Shown piece after piece: positions 19,993 through 29,051 of a stretch of 64,000 nt of DNA (its first letter is position 1; each line of letters starts with the position of its first letter). The stretch comes from Brevibacillus sedimenti (GTDB lineage: Bacteria; Bacillota; Bacilli; Brevibacillales; Brevibacillaceae): the NCBI RefSeq assembly GCF_020923495.1, contig NZ_CP064048.1, forward strand, positions 769,501 to 833,500, in the 5' to 3' direction. The notes under the pieces were generated by a model. That model did no database searches and had not been told where the DNA came from. It saw nothing but the letters and a program-made list of their open reading frames with translations. Made by a program: the position numbers and the translations under genes.

Positions 19993-20421
19993 CTATTCGT
20001 CACGATTCTGCTTCCTTCGATATGTAGCTTCTATCAAGCGAGCCCGCTTTTCTTCTTCCAGACGCCGCTCGACGTCGAGATCCAGCACGATGTCCCGCTG
20101 CAGATGCTTGGTGCAGTCGGCACAATACTGTCCGCTGCGAATCAAAAACCCGCATCGATCGCAGGGATAGCCCATGTTGGGGTTGTTGGCAATCGAAATT
20201 CGTCTCTCTTTGATGAATCGGGTAATCTGTTTAATGGAAACTCCGGTTGCTTCACTGAGCTGATAGATCGTCGCCCCCCGGTTCTCCCGCTTGCGCAGAA
20301 AAGAGGCGCACCGTTCATATTCTTTTTCTATCACCTGATGACATGAAGGGCAAATATCGCGAACGACCTGCACAAACAGGGTACCGCAGCGTGAGCAGTT
20401 AGACAGTTTGCCCAGTGACAT
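19993..20421 (-). CDS. yvyF: YvyF family flagellar operon protein
   Basis: A 142-residue protein with two putative zinc knuckles, CSRCGTLFVQ...CPSCH near the N terminus and CDRCG...CADC near residue 95, framing a winged-helix-like segment (YQLSEATGVSIKQITRFI). YvyF proteins (TIGR03826-type) lie upstream of flgM in Bacillales; they are thought to influence flagellar gene expression. The start is ATG 20421, behind AAGGAG. Confidence 0.9.
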   Translation of the reverse strand: MSLGKLSNCSRCGTLFVQVVRDICPSCHQVIEKEYERCASFLRKRENRGATIYQLSEATGVSIKQITRFIKERRISIANNPNMGYPCDRCGFLIRSGQYCADCTKHLQRDIVLDLDVERRLEEEKRARLIEATYRRKQNRDE

Positions 20422-20671
20422 AAGCACAACTCCTTTGATCTCCCCGTACTTGCTCTTGATGTTCAACCCGTTGTACTTCCATCATAGCGCATTTTTTCCA
20501 AGATGGCTATGAAGAGAATAAAAACATGGAGAGGGTTGGCCGTCTCTTAATTAATAAAACGGAGCTGCCGGCTGCGCGGTGCATGGAAAAACCATATGAA
20601 AAACCGTAACGAAAATCTTCTCCTTTAAAGTCGATGCCCTTGATGGCAGTCGCAAACAGGCAGGCTCGATG

Positions 20672-21571
20672 CTACCGAAAGACCGTCAGTGAATAGACGC
20701 GGCAGCCATGCCCCACCTGATCCCTGATTGTCTTTGCGCAGGCACGCAGCGTAGTGCCGGTGGTGTAAATATCGTCCACGAGCAGAATGGCGTCGGAAGC
20801 CTTGAACAGACGCCCAAGCAATGCCGGGCCAACTCTTTGCCGCCAGTACGACACATCCCCGCGTACACGGACACCTGATCCGCCGCCATCCGCAGTGATC
20901 TCCATCTCGCGGCTGCGACAGGACACAGGACCCACCCACTCAAACGCTCCCCGCATGCTCTCCTGCCGCGCGGTACGCCCGCCCTGCCTGCTCAGTTTCG
21001 GGGTATGCCTCGTCCGCGCCAGCAGGGGGACAGCATCTACGCCAATGTGGTTGCTCAGCCCCCGCACCATCAGCTCCACCTGGTTGAAGCCGCGCTCCTG
21101 CAAACGGTTGTCATGGAGGGGAACAGCGGCTGCACACCGGAATCGAATTGATCCGTAGTAGCGGTAAAAGGCCAGCGCCAGCAAAGCGGCAAACAAGCCG
21201 GCCATGCGTTCGTCTCCTCTGTATTTGAACCTGCTGAGCATCTCTTTTCCCCACTCGTTGTAGACCAGCAGCCCACGGTTGCCGGACAACGGTTCTTCCT
21301 CGACAGATGCGCAGTCCCCGCACTTCTGCTGATTTGACAGCAGGGGAAGCGTTGGGCCGCCCATTTCCCTTCCGCACTGGACGCAAATCTGCTCGCCCAC
21401 GATCGGCAGGAGCCGAAGACAATCGGCACACAGACCCAGTCCGTCCAGCAGCCGGTAGACCGCCGGGTAGCGGCCGCTGCGCGCTATGGCCAGAGACAAG
21501 CGCCGGACTGTCTCCTCCCGCTCCCGCGAGGTCACCCGGCCGCCGCAGCTTACACACGGCTCTCGCAGCAT
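20672..21571 (-). CDS. comFC: ComFC, phosphoribosyltransferase-like competence protein
   Basis: A 299-residue protein. An N-terminal zinc-binding region has CVSCGG, CADC, CVQCG and CGDC pairs, followed by RFKYRGD and the PRPP-binding loop LLVDDIYTTGTT. ComFC/GntX proteins are needed for DNA uptake in transformation with ComFA. The start is ATG 21571 behind AAAAGGAGG, so the gene overlaps the end of comFA by 22 bases and is probably coupled to it. The high GC content matches comFA. Confidence 0.93.
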   Translation of the reverse strand: MLREPCVSCGGRVTSREREETVRRLSLAIARSGRYPAVYRLLDGLGLCADCLRLLPIVGEQICVQCGREMGGPTLPLLSNQQKCGDCASVEEEPLSGNRGLLVYNEWGKEMLSRFKYRGDERMAGLFAALLALAFYRYYGSIRFRCAAAVPLHDNRLQERGFNQVELMVRGLSNHIGVDAVPLLARTRHTPKLSRQGGRTARQESMRGAFEWVGPVSCRSREMEITADGGGSGVRVRGDVSYWRQRVGPALLGRLFKASDAILLVDDIYTTGTTLRACAKTIRDQVGHGCRVYSLTVFR

Positions 21572-23496
21572 GAACGCGCCTCCTTTTCCCGCAGCCGCTC
21601 CGCCAAACGGTTCATCCTGCAAATCTGCCTGATGGCAGCATAGGGGGCGGTGGAACGATGAGACTGGATAAACAGTATGGTTCCCTCCGGCGCGTCAGCG
21701 GAACGGCCCACGCGTCCGGCAATCTGGACGAGGGAAGCCTCGTCAAAAACGGGGGCATCCGCCCCGACGACAATCACGTCACTGCGCGGAATGGTGACTC
21801 CCCGTTCCAGAATGGTAGTGGTCACCATCACCGCAAAACGCCTGTCCCGAAAGAGGCGTACCTTCTGCTCCCGCTCCGGATCGGCGGCATGGACGCCCGC
21901 CAGCGCGTTTGCGTGATCCGGCAGCCGGGCCTGCAAATACTGCAGGACCCGGGGAACGTCCTCCACCCGCGGGACAAAGACGAACACCTGACGGCCGGCC
22001 GCGAGGGAAGCCTTGACGCCATCGAGCAGCGGCGGTACAGCACGCCCCAGACGCATCCGCTTGTCCAGGGCAGCTACCGTGCACACCCTGGGCACCGGCA
22101 GGGGATATCCGTGATACCGCCCCGGCAGCAGCACGTGAGTAGCGGAGTGGGTCGGGAACCGAAAGGCGGATGGGACCAGCCGCTTCCGCAGATAGCGGGG
22201 CGGCGTGGCGCTCAAATACAGGGTTTTCCCGCCGGGCTGAACGGCGCGGGAAACTGCCCGGTACAAGACAGGGTTGTTGTGGTACGGAAACGCGTCTGCC
22301 TCATCCAAAACGACCAGGGGAAAGCGCTGATAGTAGCGCATCACCTGGTGGGTGGTGGCAACAGTAATGTCAGCGTCCTCCCATTTTTCCCGGCTGGACC
22401 CGTGAACGGCGATCACGCGCGCTGCCGGGAAAACGCGCTGCAGGCGGGGGGCCAACTCCAGCACCACATCCTTGCGCGGCGTGGCGATCAATACCTGTCC
22501 GCCATCCGCCAGCGTCTCCCGGATGGCAGGAAACAACAGCTCGGTTTTCCCCGCTCCGCAGACCGCCCACATCAAAAACGCCGCGGGCCCCGGTCTGCTG
22601 GCCGCTACGAAGCGTCTGGCCCGTTCCGCCGCAGCCGCCTGCATCTGCGAATACCGCCCCTCCCACTGGAGAGCAGCCGCCGCGCCGTCCTGGCGAAAGC
22701 GGGTGCGTCTGCCGGGAACGCAGAGATACGGCGTGCAGCATTTGCTTTTGCCCATGTCCAAACATGTCGTGCAGTATGCGCAGCCCTGCCCGCAGGAGTG
22801 GCAGAGCGTGAGCGCGATCCCCCGCTCGCTGCCGCAGCGTCCGCACCGCATCGCCAAACGCCGGCGCCATATGTCGCGTCTCACGAACAGCTCAATGCCC
22901 GGCCGCCACTCCGCTTTCCCGTCGAGTACCAGCCACTGCAAGCATTCCGTGCGCAGACTTCCCGTCCAGCCGCGCCGATGCAGAAAGCCGTCCAGCTCTT
23001 CCAACAGCAAAGCGCGCCCCTGCAAGAGCAGATGCAGCCGCTCACTGTCTGCGCGCAGATCGGGAAGGGCACCGGCGGACAGAGATGCTCCAGGACTTGG
23101 CGGAGCCTTTCCTTCGGCATCTGCTCGCTCATCAGTTTGCCGGCCATCGGAATCCTCCGTGTCTTCCCCGGTCACCTCAATCGAAAACCACTCTCCCCTG
23201 AGCGGCTGCATGTCCCCGGCTTCCCGGCCGTACAAGGCGTTGGTTTCCCTGACGTGTGCCAGCGCCCATTCCCGCATGGCGGCAATCTCCTCTTCCCCGA
23301 CATCCCGACCCTGCAGTCGCGCGTTCAGCATCCCTCTCAGGTAAAAGGCCAGCGCCAGCGATGGGCTTTTGCCAATGACGTGGAGCCTGCAGCCGTCCCG
23401 CTCCCGCCAATACATCTGATCCACCGTAAAACACGGCGTCACATACACGTGCGCCGCCTCGTCCCCCACTTTTACATAGAGCAGGTACTCTCGCAC
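21550..23496 (-). CDS. comFA: ComFA, DNA-uptake helicase/ATPase
   Basis: A 648-residue superfamily 2 ATPase that drives single-stranded DNA through the ComEC channel during transformation. A four-cysteine zinc cluster (CGRCGSERG... CHSCGQGCAYCTTC, about residues 225-255) precedes Walker A GAGKTELLFPA, the DEAD box VLDEADAFP, SATPP and a helicase C domain ending QIAGRVGRSADAPEG. GTG 23496 is chosen, seven bases after GGAGGCGG. It lies upstream of comFC with no comFB between. Confidence 0.94.
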   Translation of the reverse strand: MREYLLYVKVGDEAAHVYVTPCFTVDQMYWRERDGCRLHVIGKSPSLALAFYLRGMLNARLQGRDVGEEEIAAMREWALAHVRETNALYGREAGDMQPLRGEWFSIEVTGEDTEDSDGRQTDERADAEGKAPPSPGASLSAGALPDLRADSERLHLLLQGRALLLEELDGFLHRRGWTGSLRTECLQWLVLDGKAEWRPGIELFVRRDIWRRRLAMRCGRCGSERGIALTLCHSCGQGCAYCTTCLDMGKSKCCTPYLCVPGRRTRFRQDGAAAALQWEGRYSQMQAAAAERARRFVAASRPGPAAFLMWAVCGAGKTELLFPAIRETLADGGQVLIATPRKDVVLELAPRLQRVFPAARVIAVHGSSREKWEDADITVATTHQVMRYYQRFPLVVLDEADAFPYHNNPVLYRAVSRAVQPGGKTLYLSATPPRYLRKRLVPSAFRFPTHSATHVLLPGRYHGYPLPVPRVCTVAALDKRMRLGRAVPPLLDGVKASLAAGRQVFVFVPRVEDVPRVLQYLQARLPDHANALAGVHAADPEREQKVRLFRDRRFAVMVTTTILERGVTIPRSDVIVVGADAPVFDEASLVQIAGRVGRSADAPEGTILFIQSHRSTAPYAAIRQICRMNRLAERLREKEARSCCESRV

Positions 23497-23605
23497 ACTA
23501 CCGCCTCCGTCCTCCTTGTCTCCACAAGACCAGTGTGCAAAAAGACAGCAGCTGTCTGCAAATATTTCGGGACCGTGAAGCAGCACGACAAAAGAAAAAA
23601 GCGCG

Positions 23606-23977
23606 TTATATCACGCGCTCCCACTCGTCTGTATGGCGAAGGTCTACGATCACGGCCGGGGCGTCGGCCACCTCTTCCTCCTCGTCGGCGCAGAGGCAGC
23701 CGGCCCGTTTCAACACAGCCGTGATCCCACATGTATCATCAGTCGATCCGTAATCGACATACGAGATGCGAATCGGTGTACCGCTCCAATACGAACGGGC
23801 ATGCAGCCGCCGGACTGCGTATTCCAGCACCTGCTCAGAGTTGCCGAGCAGCAGCCGGTAATGCACGCATGATTGGTCCGCTCGCACTGCCATGCGGCTG
23901 ATCCAGCGGTTTGCAAGTGTCACCAGCAGAGAGGAGCAGCCATATGCCGCCAACAGCCACACCACCAACTCTTCCAT
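23606..23977 (-). CDS. Small membrane protein of unknown function
   Basis: A 123-residue protein with one N-terminal membrane helix (ELVVWLLAAYGCSSLLVTLA) and a cytoplasmic domain that includes IRISYVDYGSTDDT, reminiscent of the VDDGSTDDT turn of family 2 glycosyltransferases, and an acidic C terminus. The rest of a glycosyltransferase fold is missing, so enzymatic activity is doubtful. ATG 23977 follows AGGAGG by nine bases. It sits between degU and comFA, where B. subtilis has degV. Not recognised further. Confidence 0.6.
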   Translation of the reverse strand: MEELVVWLLAAYGCSSLLVTLANRWISRMAVRADQSCVHYRLLLGNSEQVLEYAVRRLHARSYWSGTPIRISYVDYGSTDDTCGITAVLKRAGCLCADEEEEVADAPAVIVDLRHTDEWERVI

Positions 23978-24047
23978 CACGGTCATACCTCCTCTTGCAA
24001 TCAAGGTATGCCAGATGGCTTGTATATGGTGCAGCCGCCTTCCCTCT

Positions 24048-24755
24048 TTACAGTTTCACCCAGCCGTTTTTAATGGAAATGACTACAGCCTGTGTCCTGT
24101 CTTGCACGCTCAGCTTTTGCAAAATGCTGCTGACGTGGTTTTTCACCGTCTTCTCACTGATAAACAAAAACTCCCCGATGGCCCGGTTGCTTTTCCCTTC
24201 TGCCATCAGCTGCAGCACCTCGCGCTCGCGGCGGGTCAGCGACTCGATCACCTTCGGATCGACCGGCTCCGAATCCTCTGCCGCAAACGTCCGTTCCGCC
24301 ACTCCTTCCTGTTCGCTTAAGCGGCGAAATTCTTCAATCAGCTTGCCTGTTACTTTCGGATGGATATATGCGCCGCCTCCGGCCACCACGCGAACGGCTT
24401 CCACCAGATCGTTCGTCCCCATCTCTTTCAACAGATAGCCGGACGCGCCGGAACGCAGCGTACGGTACACGTAACCTTCGTCGTCATGAATGGACAGGAT
24501 GATCACACGGGTATCCGGGCTTACGGAAATGACGTGTTCCGCGGCGGAGACACCGTTGACATTGGGCATGTTGATGTCCATCAGGATCACATCCGGCTTG
24601 TGCTCCTCAGCGAGGCGATACGCCTCTTCCCCGTCGGAGCCTTCGCCGATTACCCGAAAGTCGCTCTCCATTTCCAAAATTCGTTTGACGCCTTCACGGA
24701 ACAATTGGTGATCGTCCACAATTACAATCCGGATTTCTTGCTGCCTTTTCTCCAT
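24048..24755 (-). CDS. degU: Response regulator DegU
   Basis: A 235-residue NarL-type regulator. The receiver domain shows [14 protein letters not shown], the phosphorylated Asp in [12 protein letters not shown] and a Lys in YLLKEMG; the LuxR-type helix-turn-helix is [29 protein letters not shown] near the C terminus. It controls degradative enzymes, competence and motility with DegS. ATG 24755 is spaced correctly behind GGGAGG. It follows degS with a gap of about 30 bases. Confidence 0.96.
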   Translation of the reverse strand: MEKRQQEIRIVIVDDHQLFREGVKRILEMESDFRVIGEGSDGEEAYRLAEEHKPDVILMDINMPNVNGVSAAEHVISVSPDTRVIILSIHDDEGYVYRTLRSGASGYLLKEMGTNDLVEAVRVVAGGGAYIHPKVTGKLIEEFRRLSEQEGVAERTFAAEDSEPVDPKVIESLTRREREVLQLMAEGKSNRAIGEFLFISEKTVKNHVSSILQKLSVQDRTQAVVISIKNGWVKL

Positions 24756-24784
24756 GTTCATCCTCCCTATGTACGATTTCGCAC

Positions 24785-25927
24785 TCAATATTTAACCGGT
24801 ATTTGAAACATCACTTTCGTTCCTTCTCCAGGCGACGACTGCAGCTCCATCGTACCTTCGAGCAGTTGCGCCCGCTCCTTCATGCCCAACAGCCCAAAAG
24901 ACCCTCCTTTGGCTGTGAGCTGGTCTACATCAAAGCCGATCCCGTCATCTTTGACAACGAGAACCAGTGCATCCTCCAAAAACTCCAGTTTCACCTGGAC
25001 CTTGTTGGCCCCCGCATGCTTTTCCACGTTGTTCAGGCATTCCTGTACCAGACGGAAGATGGCGGCTTTGACGGAGCTTTTGAGCGGCTGCTCTACTCCA
25101 AACACAACCAAGTCGACGGTAACCTGCGTTCGCTCCTCGTAAGTTTGAATGTATTTCTGCAGCGTGGGCACCAGCCCCAAATCGTCCAGCGCCATTGGCC
25201 GCAAGTCAAAAATGATCCGCCTCACATCGGCCAAACTCATGCGGACCATTTCTTTCAGTTCGTGCAGTTCCATCTGCGCTTCCAGAATGCGGTCATTTTT
25301 CAGCATCTTCTCTACAATTTCCGAGCGCAGCACCACGTTTGCCATCGATTGGGCTGGACCGTCGTGAATTTCACGCGCGACGCGCTTCCGTTCTTCCTCT
25401 TGGGCCTGAATAATTTTCAATCCCATCATCTGATGCTGTTTGGCCGTCTCCAGTGCTTCGTCGACCTTGCTCAAGTCGCCAGTCAGATATCCAAGCACAA
25501 CGCCCATCTGCGTGACAAGCTTTTCTGCCCGCTCGATCGTCTCCTCCAGGTTGCGAAGCTGCCGCTCCAGATCATTGCGCCTGCGCTTCAGGTTGTTTTC
25601 CCGTTCCCGAAATATGGACAACTCTACCTGGATCCGGCTCGCTTCCTCGTACGCGATGCGGATGTCTTCTTCCGTATAGGTGTGGAAGTTGCGGCTCACC
25701 AGCACCAGCCGGTTGCGCGACTTGCGGTAGGCGAGCTCCAGCGCATCCACCTTCTGAATCACTTTGGAAATTTCTTGTCGCAATTCATGCAATTCCAGCT
25801 TTAACGTGTTACCCTGCTGGCGTGCATGTTCGGAAATCTCAAAGATTTGCGCCTTGCTTGCCTCCACCGTCTCAATCGTTCGTTTAATTACTCCATCCAA
25901 CATGCTGATGCTGATTGCCTGGTTCAT
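24785..25927 (-). CDS. degS: Sensor histidine kinase DegS
   Basis: A 380-residue cytoplasmic kinase. The N-terminal DegS sensor region is a long coiled coil (about 1-175), followed by a HisKA_3 dimerisation domain with the phospho-acceptor [14 protein letters not shown] and an ATPase domain with NVEKHAGA and DDGIGFDVD. It phosphorylates DegU. Its start codon overlaps the stop codon of the upstream polysaccharide deacetylase gene by the four bases ATGA, so translation is probably coupled. Confidence 0.96.
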   Translation of the reverse strand: MNQAISISMLDGVIKRTIETVEASKAQIFEISEHARQQGNTLKLELHELRQEISKVIQKVDALELAYRKSRNRLVLVSRNFHTYTEEDIRIAYEEASRIQVELSIFRERENNLKRRRNDLERQLRNLEETIERAEKLVTQMGVVLGYLTGDLSKVDEALETAKQHQMMGLKIIQAQEEERKRVAREIHDGPAQSMANVVLRSEIVEKMLKNDRILEAQMELHELKEMVRMSLADVRRIIFDLRPMALDDLGLVPTLQKYIQTYEERTQVTVDLVVFGVEQPLKSSVKAAIFRLVQECLNNVEKHAGANKVQVKLEFLEDALVLVVKDDGIGFDVDQLTAKGGSFGLLGMKERAQLLEGTMELQSSPGEGTKVMFQIPVKY

Positions 25928-26946
25928 TCCTGCTCTCCTTCAAATCCGTTTTTCGCTTTCGTAAACAGCTGGTGGAGTTGGGCAGTATCCATCTCGCGCG
26001 AGCCGACGTCAAAACGCGGGATCTTAAGCGGATTGACGCCGGGTGTCACCACTCCCGGATTGGAGTTGAACACGTAACGGTAGCCTGCTTGTTGGGCGGT
26101 CTGCAGAACGATGTCATTAAAAAAGCCGAACGGCAAGGATATGGTTTCCACCGGTCGGCCCACCAGATCGCTCAGGCCGACACGGGACATGGTAAAGTCA
26201 ACGTACAATCGGTTCCGGTATTCCTGCTCGTTTTCCAAGCGCTGCAGATCCTCCATGTAAACGGGAGCAGTCTCGGGCCCCCATTCTCCCCATTCGTTGC
26301 TGGCGGCTTGTTCATGCAGACTGTATGTGTGTGAGCCGATATCCACCAGCCCGGAAACGAGCATTTCGTTTATCTGTTGGCGAGTCAACGGTGTCGTCAT
26401 ATTTTCTCGCTTGCGCTCCGCGGTGTCCCGCAGCCGACCTGCAATAGCAAAATTGACGGATGGAAACTGGTACTGCCGCAGCACGGGAAACGCATGCGTG
26501 TAGTAACTCTCGTATCCATCGTCAAACGTAATCAGCACGGCGTTGTCGGTAGACAGCACACCAGTGTCGACAAAACGCAAAAACTCCGACAACGAAATCG
26601 GATGCAGGTCATTCTCGCGCAAAAACGCCATATGCCGGGCAAATTGGTCCGGGTCAATCACATAGCGTTGGTTCGATTGATTCGACACATGGTGGTAAGT
26701 CAGCACCACCACCCGATTTCGATACCACTGCCTGGGTACGACGGCATCCTCTTTTTCTACCGTTCGTTCCCGCGCTGCAGCAGTATCATCCCCGCTTGTG
26801 CTTATAGACGTAGGAACCGGGGGAAAATGTTGCACTTTCGGCATGTAGGTATTTGGAAGATGCACACCCCCGAGCAGTCCGGCAGTCACGACCAGACCGA
26901 ACGACACCAGAATGACAAGGAAGAAGGGCCACCTTTTCGGCAACAA
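25924..26946 (-). CDS. Membrane-anchored polysaccharide deacetylase
   Basis: A 340-residue carbohydrate esterase 4 protein. An N-terminal membrane anchor (WPFFLVILVSFGLVVTAGLL) is followed by the NodB domain with VVVLTYHHV, the metal-binding TFDDGYESY and SHTYSLHE, and a later LPFGFFND. It probably removes acetyl groups from cell-wall or matrix glycans outside the cell. Translation starts at a TTG (26946) behind AAGGAGGG. It overlaps degS by four bases, so it forms the head of the degS-degU operon. Confidence 0.88.
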   Translation of the reverse strand: MLPKRWPFFLVILVSFGLVVTAGLLGGVHLPNTYMPKVQHFPPVPTSISTSGDDTAAARERTVEKEDAVVPRQWYRNRVVVLTYHHVSNQSNQRYVIDPDQFARHMAFLRENDLHPISLSEFLRFVDTGVLSTDNAVLITFDDGYESYYTHAFPVLRQYQFPSVNFAIAGRLRDTAERKRENMTTPLTRQQINEMLVSGLVDIGSHTYSLHEQAASNEWGEWGPETAPVYMEDLQRLENEQEYRNRLYVDFTMSRVGLSDLVGRPVETISLPFGFFNDIVLQTAQQAGYRYVFNSNPGVVTPGVNPLKIPRFDVGSREMDTAQLHQLFTKAKNGFEGEQE

Positions 26947-27023
26947 AATCCCTCCTTAAGCCTACATAGTGATTCGACACCAGAGAACGGATTCCTTTAT
27001 GACCAGATTACCATTCCTATCCA

Positions 27024-27052
27024 AGAAAAAAAGCCTAGTGCGTGCACTAGGC
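27024..27052 (-). terminator. Terminator of metK
   Basis: A nine-base stem (GCCTAGTGC / GCACTAGGC) is followed by a long T run on the minus strand, 17 bases beyond the metK stop. Confidence 0.92.
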
Positions 27053-27068
27053 TCTCCCTACTCGGTTG

Positions 27069-28280
27069 TTATTTCAACAGACCGGCAGCGTCCTGTTTCA
27101 GCGCTTCTGCCTTGTCTGTCTTCTCCCACGGCACATTCAGGTCATTACGCCCAAAGTGACCGTATGCCGCAGTCTGTTTGTAGATCGGACGACGCAGGTC
27201 AAGCTGTTTGATGATACCTGCCGGGCGCAGGTCAAAGTGCTTGCGGATGAGCTTCACCAGCTCCTCCTCGGCGATCTTGCCGGTGCCAAACGTATCCACG
27301 CTGATGGACACAGGCTGTGCCACACCAATGGCGTACGCTACCTGCACTTCGCACTTGTCCGCCAGGCCTGCTGCGACGATGTTCTTCGCTACGTAACGAG
27401 CAGCGTATGCACCGGAACGGTCCACCTTGGTCGGGTCTTTGCCGGAAAACGCGCCGCCGCCGTGACGAGCGTAGCCGCCGTAAGTATCCACGATGATTTT
27501 GCGTCCGGTCAAGCCGGCGTCGCCCTGCGGACCGCCGATCACGAAACGGCCGGTCGGGTTGATGAAATACTTGGTCTCGTCATCCAGCAGTTCTGCAGGA
27601 ACGATTGGCTTAATGACGTGTTCCATCAGGTCTTTTTTGATTTGTTCCAACGTCACTTCCGGAGCGTGTTGGGTGGAAATGACAATGGTGTCGATGCGAA
27701 CCGGCTTGTCGCCGTCGTATTCCACAGTCACCTGGGTTTTGCCGTCCGGACGCAGATAGCTGAGCGTGCCGTTTTTGCGCACCTCGGTCAGACGACGGGC
27801 CAGCTTGTGCGCCATGCTGATCGGCAGCGGCATCAGTTCAGGCGTTTCGTTGCAGGCAAACCCAAACATCAACCCTTGGTCGCCAGCGCCAATCGCTTCG
27901 ATTTCCTCGTCGGTCATTTTGCCTTCGCGCGCTTCCAGGGCCTGGTCAACCCCCAGGGCGATGTCGGCAGACTGCTCGCCGATTGCAGTGATGACGCCGC
28001 AGGTGTCCGCGTCGAAGCCAAATTTGGCGCGATCATAACCGATTTCGCGGATCGTGTCGCGCACCAGCTTTTGAATGTCCACATAGGTGTTGGTGGTAAT
28101 TTCACCCGCCACGAGCACGAGACCGGTGGTTACGGACGTTTCGCAAGCAACGCGAGCGTTCGGATCCTTTGCCAGGATCGCATCCAGAATGGCGTCGGAA
28201 ATTTGGTCACAAATCTTATCCGGATGACCTTCGGTGACAGATTCAGAAGTGAACAGGCGACGACCTTTTTGCAATGCCAT
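27069..28280 (-). CDS. metK: S-adenosylmethionine synthetase
   Basis: A 403-residue enzyme that makes SAM from methionine and ATP. Signatures are [24 protein letters not shown] N terminus, [16 protein letters not shown] and the P-loop-like [19 protein letters not shown] 28280 follows AAAGGAGG. Transcription is controlled by the SAM riboswitch directly upstream (28355-28510), so excess product shuts the gene off. Confidence 0.98.
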   Translation of the reverse strand: MALQKGRRLFTSESVTEGHPDKICDQISDAILDAILAKDPNARVACETSVTTGLVLVAGEITTNTYVDIQKLVRDTIREIGYDRAKFGFDADTCGVITAIGEQSADIALGVDQALEAREGKMTDEEIEAIGAGDQGLMFGFACNETPELMPLPISMAHKLARRLTEVRKNGTLSYLRPDGKTQVTVEYDGDKPVRIDTIVISTQHAPEVTLEQIKKDLMEHVIKPIVPAELLDDETKYFINPTGRFVIGGPQGDAGLTGRKIIVDTYGGYARHGGGAFSGKDPTKVDRSGAYAARYVAKNIVAAGLADKCEVQVAYAIGVAQPVSISVDTFGTGKIAEEELVKLIRKHFDLRPAGIIKQLDLRRPIYKQTAAYGHFGRNDLNVPWEKTDKAEALKQDAAGLLK

Positions 28281-28354
28281 GTGTACGACCTCCTTTAGAC
28301 TCATACAAATAGTGTGGTGGCCGAAACAGGTTCTTATCAGTCGAAGGCACATGC

Positions 28355-28385
28355 AAAAAAAAACCTTTTCCGTTTGAGGAAAAGG
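28355..28385 (-). terminator. Riboswitch-controlled terminator before metK
   Basis: CCTTTTCC pairs with GGAAAAGG around a six-base loop, followed by nine or more T residues, between the SAM aptamer and the metK start. Confidence 0.92.
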
Positions 28386-28409
28386 TGCTTGTTTTGATGC
28401 GTTCCTTAC

Positions 28410-28510
28410 CTCTTATCGGCCAGAACAGATTTCCGTTCTGCTGGTTAGCACCGCTCAAGTCGGTTGCCGGGCTTCATAGGGCCAGTCCCTCCGCCTACTC
28501 TGGATAAGAG
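28410..28510 (-). promoter_or_regulatory. SAM-I (S-box) riboswitch aptamer
   Basis: The P1 arms CTCTTATCC and GGCCGATAAGAG enclose the S-box core: AGAGTAGGCGGAGGGAC, GGCCCTATGAAGCCCGGCAA and GGTGCTAACC. It senses SAM and promotes formation of the terminator at 28355-28385. Confidence 0.96.
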
Positions 28511-28526
28511 TATCCATTCGCATAAT

Positions 28527-28555
28527 AGAATACTGGTTTTTCTCTTTGGTGTCAA
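28527..28555 (-). promoter_or_regulatory. Sigma-A-type promoter of metK
   Basis: TTGACA - 17 bases - TATTCT on the minus strand, ending about 17 bases before the riboswitch P1 helix. Confidence 0.75.
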
Positions 28556-28562
28556 TATGCAC

Positions 28563-29024
28563 TTAGCGGATTTCGTATTTGCCGCGCACCATGATGTAGG
28601 CCACGCCGCTGTAGTTCGGATCCAGCCGCAATCCGCGGTTGTCGGAGCGGGCGATCAGGAGCAGGTGATTGTGGGAAACCGGTGCACCGGCACGGAGATC
28701 CGCCCCCTGCGTAATGTCGGTCAGACCGTCTCCATTGTTGCCGGCGACAGCTTGCACCTGTCCGGTGCGGACGATGAATTCCGTCCCTTCAAAGCCGTAC
28801 AGCGTCTGGCCCGGATTCAGCTCCACCACGGTCAATCCGCTGTTCCCGCCGCCTGCGCTGCCCAGCGCTCGCTGAATCTGCTGATCGACGTAGCTTTTCG
28901 TCACGACCGGGTCGTCTGCAGAACCCGGCACGCCGGCGCTTCCGCCGTCAGCCATCGCTTGGGAAGTAAAAATGGCCGTGCCGACAACTGCAGCTGCAAT
29001 CAATCCTTTTGTCGCTTTGTTCAT
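28563..29024 (-). CDS. Small secreted protein of unknown function
   Basis: A 153-residue protein with a clear signal peptide (MNKATKGLIAAAVVGTAIF... AMA|DG). The mature part has a helical segment (KSYVDQQIQRALGS), a Gly-rich linker and a beta-rich C-terminal domain (TVVELNPGQTLYGFEGTEFI, SHNHLLLIARSDNRGL). The pattern resembles small exported proteins often found beside SLH-domain genes in Brevibacillus and Paenibacillus, but no function is known to me. AAAGGAGAGG precedes ATG 29024. It lies 27 bases after the SLH subtilase and is likely co-transcribed with it. Confidence 0.75.
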   Translation of the reverse strand: MNKATKGLIAAAVVGTAIFTSQAMADGGSAGVPGSADDPVVTKSYVDQQIQRALGSAGGGNSGLTVVELNPGQTLYGFEGTEFIVRTGQVQAVAGNNGDGLTDITQGADLRAGAPVSHNHLLLIARSDNRGLRLDPNYSGVAYIMVRGKYEIR

Positions 29025-29051
29025 CTCGATGTCCTCTCCTTTAATTGTTGA

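Noticed and set aside
21658-23724. A 688-codon plus-strand frame opposite comFA
   Set aside because: It is an antisense shadow of the GC-rich comFA gene, whose ATPase motifs are unambiguous.
27066-28298. A 410-codon plus-strand frame opposite metK
   Set aside because: Antisense to the highly conserved metK gene; no start signals.
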